Below, in pieces: positions 16,657-25,501 of a stretch of 33,246 nt of DNA (its first letter is position 1; every line of letters begins with the position of its first letter). Below the pieces are notes generated by a model. It made no database searches. It was given only the letters and a program-made list of their open reading frames with translations, and had not been told where the DNA came from. The position numbers and the translations under genes are program-made. Source of the stretch: Gammaproteobacteria bacterium. GTDB taxonomy: Bacteria > Pseudomonadota > Gammaproteobacteria > Thiohalospirales > Thiohalospiraceae. Location: contig JAJRUV010000117.1 in NCBI GenBank assembly GCA_024277595.1, positions 1 through 33,246 of the forward strand, in the 5' to 3' direction.

Positions 16657-17277
16657 ATGAACAAAATTAAAACGGGCATGTTGTTGGGAGGGATGTTCTT
16701 CGCTCTTGCGGCAAACGCATCTGTGACGGGTTTCACTTCCGGCGTTGAGTCAGTTTCAGACCTTGGCGACGGTTACAACGCTACTCACCCGGGAACAGAA
16801 AACGACAATACTGTTGTATTTCAAGAGCAGTATTCTTTTCAGCTGGGAAGTGATTTGGTTACTGATACAGGTGGCACTATTGGCGCAGGCACATACATCG
16901 GTAGCTATCTTGTTAACTACAGCCCGGTGGGAACAGGGCCCAGATCAGCGGGGCTTCAGGAAATTTCGTTTAGTGACGAAATCCTGGGGGTCATCTACAC
17001 TACCAGCGGGTTAAATGCTACGGATGGAATGCTCGGACACAGTAATGTATCCTATTCGACCAACACTTACGGCTGGCGCGGTCTGGAAGGAAACGACACG
17101 GTTAATTTCACTGGCATGACTGTGGCGCAGCTCTTGAATACAACTAATGATGGCATTGATCAGATGCGTGTTATTACGGCTGCCCCGGTACCCCTCCCTG
17201 CTGCGGTGTGGATGTTTGGTGCGGGTCTTCTGGGTCTGGTTGGTTTTGCCCGGAGGTCAGCAAGCAAAGCTGTTTAA
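16657..17277 (+). CDS. VPLPA-CTERM sorting-domain protein (exosortase substrate)
   Basis: This 206-aa exported protein has a cleavable signal peptide (residues 1-~21, ending ALAANA). A cargo domain of ~150 residues follows, of the kind common in PEP-CTERM proteins (GTIGAGTYIGSYLVNYSPVGTG, ISFSDEILGVIYTTSGLNATDGMLG, WRGLEGNDTVNFTG, IDQMRVITA). The C-terminal tripartite signal is VPLPA (178-182), a hydrophobic helix (~183-197) and the basic ARR. These signals are recognised by exosortase; XrtD is encoded 3 kb upstream. The ATG at 16657 has AAGGG 9 nt upstream; an upstream in-frame TTG (16648) is less likely. The surface or extracellular fate and function of the mature domain are unknown. A strong terminator follows. 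Confidence 0.93.
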   Translation: MNKIKTGMLLGGMFFALAANASVTGFTSGVESVSDLGDGYNATHPGTENDNTVVFQEQYSFQLGSDLVTDTGGTIGAGTYIGSYLVNYSPVGTGPRSAGLQEISFSDEILGVIYTTSGLNATDGMLGHSNVSYSTNTYGWRGLEGNDTVNFTGMTVAQLLNTTNDGIDQMRVITAAPVPLPAAVWMFGAGLLGLVGFARRSASKAV

Positions 17278-17299
17278 CCAAACAGTTTGGTATCTCTAC

Positions 17300-17329
17300 G
17301 GTGCGGGCTGTTTAGCCCGCACCTTTTTT
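17300..17329 (+). terminator. Strong rho-independent terminator of the VPLPA-CTERM gene
   Basis: A perfect 10-bp GC-rich stem, GGTGCGGGCT / AGCCCGCACC with loop GTTT, is followed by TTTTTT. It lies 22 bp after the stop codon. Confidence 0.93.
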
Positions 17330-17471
17330 GTTTGCTGTTGAGAAGAACCTGCCTGTTTTTTGTCTGAGCGCAGCAGCTCAAACGTATCGACTGCTTCTCA
17401 TATCAATCCAATCTGCCAGTTCTCAAAATAACATTTAGCCCCCCTTCTGCACACAAATACCAACCTTGGGC

Positions 17472-17592
17472 GTAACTGCTCAGCTCACCCCTAAAATCCG
17501 CCATTTCTGCGTTAAAAAATGGTCATTTACGCATGTAAACCCCCGTTTTTCGCCTTGAATTGACGAATTTTAGGGGTGAGCTGAGCAGTTAC
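17472..17592 (+). repeat. Palindromic MITE-like element, copy C (best preserved)
   Basis: This 121-bp unit has near-perfect ~29-bp inverted ends. GTAACTGCTCAGCTCACCCC (and on through CTAAAAT) starts at 17472, and its complement ends at 17592; 28 of the 29 terminal positions pair. The interior has a CCATTT/AAATGG dyad and TTTAC gcat GTAAA. There is no ORF. It lies between the convergent VPLPA-CTERM gene and the JAMM-peptidase operon, and is followed by CGGCAATATTGACTATT (17593-17609), also found after copy B. Confidence 0.9.
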
Positions 17593-17654
17593 CGGCAATA
17601 TTGACTATTACCCCTGGGCAAGATAATTGTTTCTGATGCGCGCATGCGGGAGAC

Positions 17655-18089
17655 TCAGGGGCTGACCTCCAATACAATTTCTTTCAATATATCGTTGCTT
17701 AGCCGGTAACCACGTATCTCCAGTACCCCTTTGGTGTCAAGGGAGATAATTAGATAAAGCGCATCAGGGTAGTCGGCTTGTTGCAGGTCGGTGGCGGATG
17801 GCACCGCCGGACTGCGTGGATGAGAGTGATAGATGGCGAATAGTTCTTTATTCTGCTCGCGCATGTTGCGCATGGCATCAATCAGACCCTGCGGTTCCAT
17901 CTGAAATAACCGCCCGGGCTCGGCTGCAATATTAGGTACTGGATAAACCTTCGTTGGCTGGCCGTTGCGGCTGGAAACCAGGCCACAGATCTCTTTTTCC
18001 GGCGACTGCTGGGCCTGGGTCAACAGCAGGTTGACCAGGGAGCGGGGGAGGGTGGTTGTTTGTTCAGGCATGACTGTTGTTATGTTCAC
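17655..18089 (-). CDS. JAMM/MPN-type M67 family metallopeptidase
   Basis: This 144-aa zinc peptidase has a complete JAMM motif: catalytic Glu33 in KEICGLV, His88 and His90 in YHSHPRSPAVPS, Ser98, and Asp101 in ATDLQQADYPDALYLIIS. Bacterial stand-alone members of this size (such as mycobacterial Mec) cleave adducts from the C-terminus of ubiquitin-like sulfur carriers. The preceding gene encodes an E1-like MoeB/ThiF protein, which supports that reading; no sulfur-carrier gene is in the window. The start is GTG at 18089, 26 nt inside moeB, chosen because AAGGA lies 8 nt upstream; an ATG at 18071 lacks a ribosome site. It is last in the hemA operon. Confidence 0.88.
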   Translation of the reverse strand: MNITTVMPEQTTTLPRSLVNLLLTQAQQSPEKEICGLVSSRNGQPTKVYPVPNIAAEPGRLFQMEPQGLIDAMRNMREQNKELFAIYHSHPRSPAVPSATDLQQADYPDALYLIISLDTKGVLEIRGYRLSNDILKEIVLEVSP

Positions 18090-18837
18090 GGTTTAATTCC
18101 TTACAGACGGGACATTGCGGATCCTTGCGCAGCTTTACGATGCGGAACTCCATATTCATCAGATCGACCAGCAACAGGCGGCCATCCAGGGTTGAACCCA
18201 TGTTGAGCACCACCTTGATGGCTTCAGCCGCCTGCAGGCTGCCGATCACACCAACCAGTGGCGCCAGCACGCCATTTTCACTGCAGCTCTCTTGCATCTC
18301 TTCGCCATCACGGTAGAGGCAGCGGTAACACGGGCTGTTCGAGCGGTCGTTTGGGAATAGGGTTATCTGGCCTTCCATCCGGATAGCGGCACCGGATACC
18401 AGTGGTTTACCCGCTTTGACACAGGCCTCGTTGAGAGCATAGCGGGTGGTAAAGTTATCGGAGGCGTCGATGATTACATCTGCAAGCTGAATCTGTTCCT
18501 GCAGTATCCCCCCGTCAAGGCGCTGGTTGATTGCAGTGAGTTTGATGTCGGGGTTGAGTTCGTTCAGTGTGCCAGTGGCCGACTCGGCTTTTGAGCGGCC
18601 AATATCCCCACTGCCGTGAATAATCTGACGTTGCAGGTTGGAGAGCTCGACGGTGTCGAAGTCAGAGATGACCAGATGACCAATACCGGCTGCAGCAAGA
18701 TACATGGCGACAGGGGAGCCCAGCCCTCCCAGCCCGATGAGCAGTATCCGGGAATTCAGCAGCTTAAGCTGTCCCTCGGCATCGATCTGCGGCAGCAGGA
18801 TGTGGCGGCTGTAGCGCAGGAGTTGTTCGTCGTTCAT
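18064..18837 (-). CDS. moeB: MoeB/ThiF-family E1-like adenylyltransferase
   Basis: This 257-aa cytosolic enzyme adenylates the C-terminal glycine of a ubiquitin-like sulfur carrier (MoaD or ThiS). The N-terminus LLRYSRHILLPQIDAEGQ is the family signature. The nucleotide loop is GLGGLG (35-40), with acidic DFDTVELSNLQRQ (59-71). Catalytic-type Cys185 lies in ESCSENGVLAPLVG, and the zinc site is CYRC (170/173) plus CPVC (242/245). The 257-aa length without a C-terminal rhodanese domain fits MoeB rather than the MoeZ type. It lies 8 bp after prmC and overlaps the JAMM peptidase gene. MoeB versus a dedicated partner of the peptidase cannot be settled from sequence alone. Confidence 0.9.
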   Translation of the reverse strand: MNDEQLLRYSRHILLPQIDAEGQLKLLNSRILLIGLGGLGSPVAMYLAAAGIGHLVISDFDTVELSNLQRQIIHGSGDIGRSKAESATGTLNELNPDIKLTAINQRLDGGILQEQIQLADVIIDASDNFTTRYALNEACVKAGKPLVSGAAIRMEGQITLFPNDRSNSPCYRCLYRDGEEMQESCSENGVLAPLVGVIGSLQAAEAIKVVLNMGSTLDGRLLLVDLMNMEFRIVKLRKDPQCPVCKELNREHNNSHA

Positions 18838-18845
18838 GACCGGGA

Positions 18846-19691
18846 TTATACCGCCTGTCCCTCACTGATACGATCATGTCCCGCCAGATCGGGATAACAC
18901 TGGATCCGGCTGTAACCGGAATGTTGTAAAAGGCGGGCAACCGCTGCTCTTTGATCGAAACCGTATTCGACCATTAGCCAGCCACCGGGATTGAGATAGT
19001 CGTGGCTATTGCAAACAAGAGTATGGATGGCGTCCAGCCCGTCATGGCCTGCTGTCAGTGCCGTGAGTGGTTCAAAGGGGAGGTCACCCTGTTGCAGATG
19101 CGGATCGCCGCTGGCGATGTAGGGAGGGTTTGAGGTGATGATGTCGAATCGTTCACCTGCCAGTGGTTGATACCAGTCGCCAGTTCTGAAGATGATATTG
19201 CTCAGGCCTTGCTTGCCGGCGTTGCGTTGGGCGGTGGCCAGTGCTGTTGGGCAACGATCGGTGGCCACGACAGTGCAGCCGGGCCGTTCCACGGCAAGGG
19301 TGATGGCGATAGCGCCACTTCCGGTGCCTAGATCGGCGATCCGCAGGGTTGCGCCAGGCGGGACACGCTGCAGAATCTGTTCGACCAGCAATTCGGTCTC
19401 CGGCCGGGGGATCAGTGTGGCCGGGTTGACCTCCAGGGAGAGCGACCAGAATTCACACTTGCCGGTGAGATAGGCAGTGGGTATTCCCTTCAGGCGCTGT
19501 TCGATGAGCCGCTGAAACTGCTCCGATTCGCTAACGGTGGGGTAGTGATTCGGCCAGGTGTAGATCCAGGTACGGGATTTCCCCAGTGCATGAGCCAACA
19601 ACAGCTCGCTGTCCAGATCAGCGGTATCATGAACGGTCGAGAGCCGTGACCGTGCGCTGCGCAGTATCCCTGCGATAGTCGTTCTGTTCAC
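18846..19691 (-). CDS. prmC: Peptide chain release factor N5-glutamine methyltransferase PrmC
   Basis: This 281-aa SAM-dependent enzyme methylates the Gln of the GGQ motif of release factors. An N-terminal helical domain recognises the factor. RPETE (96-100), the SAM loop DLGTGSGAI (120-128) and the catalytic NPPY (188-191) are present. It directly follows prfA, its substrate gene, with a 4-nt GTGA overlap (GTG start at 19691). This hemA-prfA-prmC arrangement is conserved in gammaproteobacteria. Confidence 0.97.
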   Translation of the reverse strand: MNRTTIAGILRSARSRLSTVHDTADLDSELLLAHALGKSRTWIYTWPNHYPTVSESEQFQRLIEQRLKGIPTAYLTGKCEFWSLSLEVNPATLIPRPETELLVEQILQRVPPGATLRIADLGTGSGAIAITLAVERPGCTVVATDRCPTALATAQRNAGKQGLSNIIFRTGDWYQPLAGERFDIITSNPPYIASGDPHLQQGDLPFEPLTALTAGHDGLDAIHTLVCNSHDYLNPGGWLMVEYGFDQRAAVARLLQHSGYSRIQCYPDLAGHDRISEGQAV

Positions 19692-20776
19692 TGCTCCTCT
19701 GCCAGTGCCGCCAGTTGATCGGCCTGATATTCGTTGATGAGTGGTTCTATAATTTGATCCAGTGCCCCTTGCAGAATGTCATCCAGTTTGTACAGTGTTA
19801 GATTGATACGGTGATCGGTGACACGCCCCTGGGGGAAATTATAGGTGCGGATGCGTTCCGATCGATCACCGCTCCCCACCTGCAGGCGGCGGTTTTCAGC
19901 CTGTTCTGCCGCCTGTTTGTCCTGTTGTGCGGCGAGTAACCGGGCTTGCAGCAGCGCCATCGCCCTAGCGCGGTTTTTGTGCTGCGAACGTTCGTCCTGG
20001 CACTCCACCACGAGACCGGTGGGCAAGTGGGTGAGGCGGATGGCGGAGTCGGTCTTGTTGACATGCTGGCCACCTGCTCCGGATGCGCGGTAGGTGTCAA
20101 CCTTCAGATCGGCCGGGTTGATGGCTATTGTTTCGATCTCATCGGCTTCCGGCATGATGGCAACGGTGCAGGCGGAGGTGTGGATGCGGCCCTGGGACTC
20201 CGTCTCCGGGACGCGCTGTACCCGGTGTACGCCGGACTCGAATTTGAGATGTGAATAGGCTCCTCGCCCGATGATACGGGCGATAATCTCCTTGTAGCCG
20301 CCGTGCTCGCCCGGACTGGTACCGATTATCTCTACCCCCCATCTGCGCAGTTCGGCGTAGCGTGAATACATGCGAAACAGATCGCCGGCGAACAGGGCGG
20401 CTTCGTCTCCACCGGTGCCGGCCCGGATCTCCAGGTAGATATTTTTCTCGTCATTGGGGTCGGTAGGCAGCAGCAGGCGTTGCAGCTCCTTTTCCAGAGT
20501 CTGTTGGCGCTGCAGCGCCTGGCTGATCTCCTCCTCGGCCATGGCACGCAGTTCCCTGTCTTCCTCCTTGAGCATGGTTTTAGCGCTGTCGATATCCTCC
20601 TGAAGCTGAAGATACTCCTGCCAGGCGGTGATCAGGGGATTGAGCTGCGCGTACTCCCGGGAAAGGGTGCGGAAACGGTTCTGATCAGCAATGACACCGG
20701 GGTCGGTGAGTAAAGCATTGATCTCTTCCAGCCGTTCGGCAAGACCGTCTATTTTGCTGCGAATGGAGGGTTTCAA
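19688..20776 (-). CDS. prfA: Peptide chain release factor 1 (RF1)
   Basis: This 362-aa factor reads UAA and UAG stop codons. The codon-recognition segment [16 protein letters not shown] carries the RF1 PxT motif as PET. The peptidyl-hydrolysis motif GGQ lies in [18 protein letters not shown]. Length equals the usual ~360. The conserved opening MKPSI fixes the start at a TTG that overlaps the hemA stop by 4 nt (TTGA, 20773-20776), with no strong ribosome site. Translation therefore probably depends on ribosomes finishing hemA. Confidence 0.97.
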   Translation of the reverse strand: MKPSIRSKIDGLAERLEEINALLTDPGVIADQNRFRTLSREYAQLNPLITAWQEYLQLQEDIDSAKTMLKEEDRELRAMAEEEISQALQRQQTLEKELQRLLLPTDPNDEKNIYLEIRAGTGGDEAALFAGDLFRMYSRYAELRRWGVEIIGTSPGEHGGYKEIIARIIGRGAYSHLKFESGVHRVQRVPETESQGRIHTSACTVAIMPEADEIETIAINPADLKVDTYRASGAGGQHVNKTDSAIRLTHLPTGLVVECQDERSQHKNRARAMALLQARLLAAQQDKQAAEQAENRRLQVGSGDRSERIRTYNFPQGRVTDHRINLTLYKLDDILQGALDQIIEPLINEYQADQLAALAEEQ

Positions 20777-22056
20777 GATTCGGTGTTGTCAATCGTATTG
20801 AGGTTGAACAACTCACGCGCCGCCTGCAGCAGTTCATCCCGTCCGGCATAGGCTGCCTGGCTCATCTGCGCGGTGGGCGTATGTATCAGTTTGTTGGTCA
20901 GGCTGTAAGCGAGCTCCTGTAACACCTGTTCGGGGTCACAGCCCGCAGCCAGATGGCGTTGCGCCTTTTCCAGTACCACGTTGCGGATTTTTGCTGCATC
21001 TTCGCGATAACTGCGGATAGTGTCCACAGCGTTCAACGACTGGAGCCAACCCATGAAATGAGAAACGTGGTTGTCGATGATCTCGTCGGCTTGTTTGGCA
21101 GCCTCCTGGCGGGAGCGCAGTCCCTCCTGGATAATGTCCTGCAGGTCGTCTACCGTATACAGATAGATGTCATCCAGTTCGTTCACATCAGAGGCGATGT
21201 CTCGCGGTACAGCGATATCGATCATCAGAATCGGGCGCCGTTTGCGGATTTTAATAGCTTGTTGGGCATCCTCTTTGTTGACCACCGGCTTCTGACTGGC
21301 AGTGGATGAAACCACCAGATCCGCTTCGGCCAGGTGCCCCTTGATATCTGACAGCCCTATGGCGAACCCATTGACTTCAGTGGCCAACAGATGGGCTTTT
21401 TCAACGGTGCGATTGGCAACAATGATGCGGCCGATGCCATTTTCCCGTAGGTGGCGCGCTACCAGTTCAGTGGTCTCGCCAGCGCCGATCAACAGAGCGG
21501 TGTGTTTGTTGAGATCGCTGAAAAACTGCCGTGCCAGACTGACTGCGGCAAAGGCAACAGAAACTGGACTGGCGCCGATGGCTGTATCAGTCCGCACCCG
21601 CTTGGCAACAGAAAAGGTGTGTTGGAACAGTCGATTGAGATGGCCGCCGATAGTTCCTGCCTGGTATGCGGTGGCATAAGCAGCCTTCATCTGTCCCAGA
21701 ATCTGGGGTTCGCCCAGCACCAAGGAGTCCAGCCCGCTGGCCACCCGCATGATCTGTCGTACTGCGGATTGATCCGGGTAGAGATAGGTGTAGGGTTCAA
21801 CCAGTTTGCAGTCGATATTGTGGTAGGAACAGAACCACTGCAGCAGTATGTTTCTGTAGTCCGCATTGTTGTTATCTGCTGTCCCGCAGTACAGTTCGGT
21901 ACGGTTGCACGTCGACAGAATGGCTGCCTCGCGCAATCCATCACGCGCCAGCAGTTCGTGCAGCGCACCATAAAGCCCTTCGGGGGCAAAAACCACCTTT
22001 TCCCGAATTTCGACAGGAGCTGTTTTGTGGTTAACACCAAATGCCAGTAGCGACAT
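20773..22056 (-). CDS. hemA: Glutamyl-tRNA reductase HemA
   Basis: This 427-aa cytosolic enzyme reduces glutamyl-tRNA(Glu) to glutamate-1-semialdehyde, the first committed step of C5 haem and corrin synthesis. The opening [18 protein letters not shown], the nucleophile Cys50 in [23 protein letters not shown] and the NADPH domain [17 protein letters not shown] are all present, followed by the C-terminal dimerisation helices. It heads the operon with prfA, prmC, moeB and the JAMM peptidase, and is divergent from the TPR lipoprotein gene across 150 bp. It supplies haem for the cytochrome and corrin for MetH if a corrin pathway exists. Confidence 0.98.
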   Translation of the reverse strand: MSLLAFGVNHKTAPVEIREKVVFAPEGLYGALHELLARDGLREAAILSTCNRTELYCGTADNNNADYRNILLQWFCSYHNIDCKLVEPYTYLYPDQSAVRQIMRVASGLDSLVLGEPQILGQMKAAYATAYQAGTIGGHLNRLFQHTFSVAKRVRTDTAIGASPVSVAFAAVSLARQFFSDLNKHTALLIGAGETTELVARHLRENGIGRIIVANRTVEKAHLLATEVNGFAIGLSDIKGHLAEADLVVSSTASQKPVVNKEDAQQAIKIRKRRPILMIDIAVPRDIASDVNELDDIYLYTVDDLQDIIQEGLRSRQEAAKQADEIIDNHVSHFMGWLQSLNAVDTIRSYREDAAKIRNVVLEKAQRHLAAGCDPEQVLQELAYSLTNKLIHTPTAQMSQAAYAGRDELLQAARELFNLNTIDNTES

Positions 22057-22206
22057 AAATTATCTTGCAGATTGATATACCATGAATTCTGCGCCATGCA
22101 CCGCACGAATACAAGGTTGATGTATCAGAATTAACAATTTTAGTGAAAATCAAGGGTGAACTTGGGTATAGTTGTTCATTCGTTGTAATCGGGAGTTGTT
22201 TGTTAA

Positions 22207-24003
22207 ATGAGAGTATATACCCATTGCGGACAGGTTTCCGCCATGAAGAACTTCGTGCTTGTTGCTGCGAAAATCTGGCCGTGGCGGAGCCATCTGCCGG
22301 TGACTGTCTTTGCACTGGTTACTGCCTTGTTGTCAGCGTGCGTTACATCCTTGCCATCGGCAGGAAAAAAGGAGTTGTCGTCGATAACACAGAATAGTGC
22401 TGCGATACAACAGTCTCCCCAGGCCGAACTGCTCTATGAAATTCTGGTTGGGGAAATTGCCGGTCAGCGGGGGGCTGTTGATGTATCTGCTGAAAACTAT
22501 CTTCGTGCAGCGCGACAGTCAGGCGACCCGCGGATTGCGGAACGGGCGGCAAAAATTGCGGTTTTTACTGGTAATGAAAAAAAGGCGCTGGAGGCTGCCC
22601 GAAGGTGGGTGACGCTTGCGCCGGAAGATACCGAAGCACAGCAGGTGGTCGCCATTATGTACCTCCGCAATGGGCAGGCGGATGAGGCGGTGCCATTTCT
22701 GGAGCAGGTGCGAGCCTCACATGTAAAACAACCGCAAAAAGGATTTATGTTTATTGCCCGGCTACTTAGTCGTGAGAAGGACAGGACAACCGCGCTGCAA
22801 GCCATGTCTCGCCTGGTCGAAAAATATCCTGACGATGCAGATGCTCTGTTTGCCCAGGCGCACCTGGCCATGCAGGCAGAGCAGTATGGCAAAGCGCACC
22901 AGCTATTGAGTAAGTCGATGGTATTGCGACCGGACTGGAGTGATGCCTATGTACTGCAGGCTAACCTGTACCAGGCTGAAGATGATGTTGATGCTGCATC
23001 CACAGCTTATCAGAAAGCGATCGGACTTGATCCTGATAATCTGGAAATACATCTCTCTTATGCGCGCATGCTGGTAGATGAGCGCCGTTTCGAGCAGGCG
23101 CGGGAAGAGTTTAAGCGGCTTGAGAGGCGCGCTCCCGATAATACGGATATCCTGTTTGCATTGGGGTTGCTGGCTCTCCAGGCTGAGCATGACGAGGAGG
23201 CCAGAAGATATTTTTCTACGTTGATTCGCAGTGGGCAGCGTGTGTCCGAAGCCAGTTTTTTCCTTGGTCGCATAGCGGAAAGTGAAGAGAATGACTCCGA
23301 AGCGCTTCGCTGGTACGGAAAGGTCAGCAGCGGGGGGAATTTTGCAGAAGCTCAGCTTCGTATTGCCATCCTGACGGCACGGCAAGGGGATATGGATGGT
23401 GCCCGGCAACTGCTGCATGAACTGGCGCAGGACAATCCCCGCCAGGAGGTGCGTACCATTCTTGTTGAAGGGGATATCCTGCGGGTTTCTGGTCAGGACA
23501 AAGAGGCTTTTGATGTGCTTGGCAGCGGCCTGGAAAAATTCCCCAACAATCCGGAGCTGCTCTACGCTCAAGCGATGGCCGCAGAACGGATTGGCCTGAT
23601 TGAAGTGCTTGAACAGAATTTGAACAAAATGCTACAGGCTGATGCGGATAATGCCCAGGTGCTGAATGCGTTGGGATATACGCTGGCTGATCGTACCGAA
23701 CGATATGAAGAGGCGTACCGCTATATACAACGAGCCCTGGAGCTTGAGCCGGATGACGCCGCTATCCTGGACAGCATGGGCTGGGTGCTTTATCGGCTGG
23801 GTCGTTATCAGGAGTCAATTGAGTATCTGCGGCGTGCGCTGGAAAAGGCCGAGGCTGGTGATGCGGAAATAGCTGCCCATCTGGGCGAGGTTCTTTGGGT
23901 TTCCGGTGATCAGGCCGCTGCCCGTGAGGTGTGGGAACAGGCGCAGAAGCAGCACCCTGATGATGACGAACTTCATGATACCATCCAGCGCTATTTGAAA
24001 TGA
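22207..24003 (+). CDS. TPR-repeat lipoprotein upstream of lolB
   Basis: This is a 598-aa predicted lipoprotein: hydrophobic leader with lipobox LLSAC, then ~12-14 TPR-like helical repeats along the whole length (for example DADALFAQAHLAMQAEQYGKAHQLL and YQKAIGLDPDNLEIHLSYARML, ending LGEVLWVSGDQAAAREVWEQAQKQHPDDDEL). Genes of this type are regularly found directly upstream of lolB in gammaproteobacteria. The TPRs suggest an envelope scaffold; the partner is unknown. The start at 22207 has GGGAG ~11 nt upstream; an in-frame ATG at 22243 (MKNFVLV) would give a more usual signal peptide and is a real alternative. Its stop overlaps the lolB start by 4 nt. Confidence 0.88.
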   Translation: MRVYTHCGQVSAMKNFVLVAAKIWPWRSHLPVTVFALVTALLSACVTSLPSAGKKELSSITQNSAAIQQSPQAELLYEILVGEIAGQRGAVDVSAENYLRAARQSGDPRIAERAAKIAVFTGNEKKALEAARRWVTLAPEDTEAQQVVAIMYLRNGQADEAVPFLEQVRASHVKQPQKGFMFIARLLSREKDRTTALQAMSRLVEKYPDDADALFAQAHLAMQAEQYGKAHQLLSKSMVLRPDWSDAYVLQANLYQAEDDVDAASTAYQKAIGLDPDNLEIHLSYARMLVDERRFEQAREEFKRLERRAPDNTDILFALGLLALQAEHDEEARRYFSTLIRSGQRVSEASFFLGRIAESEENDSEALRWYGKVSSGGNFAEAQLRIAILTARQGDMDGARQLLHELAQDNPRQEVRTILVEGDILRVSGQDKEAFDVLGSGLEKFPNNPELLYAQAMAAERIGLIEVLEQNLNKMLQADADNAQVLNALGYTLADRTERYEEAYRYIQRALELEPDDAAILDSMGWVLYRLGRYQESIEYLRRALEKAEAGDAEIAAHLGEVLWVSGDQAAAREVWEQAQKQHPDDDELHDTIQRYLK

Positions 24004-24629
24004 TGCTGCGCCGTCTGTTTGTACTGTTCTCCAGCCTGCTGTTGCTGATTGGCTGCAGCGGACAGCAGATACGGCCACTTGGCAAGGATACCGCTCAGGC
24101 GTGGCGTATGCAGCAACAGCTGTTGCAAGAAGTGACCAGTTGGGAGCTGCGCGGCCGTATTGCCATACAGACCGGGCGTGACGGACTCAACGCAAACCTC
24201 TTCTGGCGGCAGTGGGGCGAAAACTATCATATCCAGCTGAGTGGCCCATTCGGGATGGGTACATTGACACTGGCGGGTGATCCCAATGGCGTTGCCCTGC
24301 GCAGCCGTGGAAAAACCGTATTCAACCGGGGCGATGCCGAGACGCTGTTTTTCCAGCAAACGGGTGTGCAGTTGCCGATAAAATTGCTGCGTCACTGGGT
24401 ACGCGGTATCCCTCGGCGGGGAGTTGAGGCGAAAATGGTGCTGGACAGCCAGGGCAGATTGAAGGAGTTATGGCAGTCGGGGTGGCAGATACACTACAAA
24501 CGCTATATCCGGTACCGGGGGATGCAGTTGCCGGCCAAGCTGTTCCTGGATAACCGGCAGCTTAAGGTGCGACTGGTTATTGATCGCTGGGTGTTGGCTG
24601 CATTGCCGGTTTTACGGCAACAAAAATGA
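24000..24629 (+). CDS. lolB: Outer-membrane lipoprotein insertion protein LolB
   Basis: This 209-aa lipoprotein accepts lipoproteins from the periplasmic carrier LolA and inserts them into the outer membrane. The signal ends at lipobox LLIGC (Cys19). The body SWELRGRIAIQTGRDGLNANLFWRQ, then YHIQLSGPFGMGTLTLAGD and LPIKLLRHWVRGIP, matches LolB, with the typical length of ~205. It overlaps both neighbours by 4 nt (ATGA). It would serve the several lipoproteins encoded in this window. Confidence 0.95.
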   Translation: MMLRRLFVLFSSLLLLIGCSGQQIRPLGKDTAQAWRMQQQLLQEVTSWELRGRIAIQTGRDGLNANLFWRQWGENYHIQLSGPFGMGTLTLAGDPNGVALRSRGKTVFNRGDAETLFFQQTGVQLPIKLLRHWVRGIPRRGVEAKMVLDSQGRLKELWQSGWQIHYKRYIRYRGMQLPAKLFLDNRQLKVRLVIDRWVLAALPVLRQQK

Positions 24630-25489
24630 GCGGATCGCGCGGTATGAACCCCTGGCCTGCGCCAGCCAAGCTTAATCTGTTCCTGCATGTGACTGGCCGC
24701 CGGGCTGATGGTTACCATCTGTTACAGACCGTTTTTCAGTTTCTCGATTTTGGTGATGAGGTTGTCTTTCAGATCCGAAGTGATGGTTTGATTCGCCGCC
24801 TTTCCCCGCTGCCAGGGGTTAGCGAAAATCAGGATTTGGTGGTAAAAGCGGCTCACACGCTGCAGCAACAGTGTGACGTTGCTCAGGGTGTTGATATACA
24901 CCTCAACAAGCGTCTGCCCATGGGAGGCGGGTTGGGAGGTGGAAGTTCGGATGCAGCAACCACATTAGTGGCTCTGAACCGTCTGTGGGAAACCGGCCTG
25001 AGCAGAGAAGATCTCTCTTCCCTGGGCCTGAGTCTGGGTGCTGATATCCCCATATTCATTCATGGTCAAGCCGCCTGGGCGGAGGGTGTTGGCGAACAGT
25101 TCACCCCGGTGGAGCTGCCGGAGCCGTGGTTTCTGGTCGTTATCCCCCCGGTTGCGGTCGCCACAGCCGAAGTTTTTTCTGCCACAAATTTGATACGCAA
25201 CGCCCACCCTATTACAATACGCGCCTTTCTCGAAGGGAAAGGGTGTAACACCCTCGAACCGGTCGTGGTGGAACACTATCCTGAAGTGGCGGAGGCGCTG
25301 GCTTGGTTAAATGGGCACGGCCAGGCAAGAATGACCGGAAGCGGGGGTTGTGTATTTGCGCCCTTCGGAGAGCGGGTGGAAGCAGAACGGGTATTGCATC
25401 AGCTTCCTGCTGATTGGCGGGGATTCGTGGCCAGGGGCCGGAACTACTCGCCGTTACTGGAACGGTTGTGTGAAGCGAATACCATCTGA
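24626..25489 (+). CDS. ispE: 4-diphosphocytidyl-2-C-methyl-D-erythritol kinase IspE
   Basis: This 287-aa GHMP-family kinase phosphorylates CDP-methylerythritol in the MEP isoprenoid pathway. It has the N-terminal PAPAKLNLFLHVTGRRADGYH (Lys15), the ATP loop PMGGGLGGGSSDAA (98-111), catalytic Asp140 in LGADIPIF and the C-terminal RMTGSGGCVFA. Overlap of 4 nt with lolB and a following tRNA-Gln then prs reproduce the well-known lolB-ispE-tRNA-prs order. Confidence 0.97.
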   Translation: MSGSRGMNPWPAPAKLNLFLHVTGRRADGYHLLQTVFQFLDFGDEVVFQIRSDGLIRRLSPLPGVSENQDLVVKAAHTLQQQCDVAQGVDIHLNKRLPMGGGLGGGSSDAATTLVALNRLWETGLSREDLSSLGLSLGADIPIFIHGQAAWAEGVGEQFTPVELPEPWFLVVIPPVAVATAEVFSATNLIRNAHPITIRAFLEGKGCNTLEPVVVEHYPEVAEALAWLNGHGQARMTGSGGCVFAPFGERVEAERVLHQLPADWRGFVARGRNYSPLLERLCEANTI

Positions 25490-25501
25490 TGAAGTTTAAA
25501 C

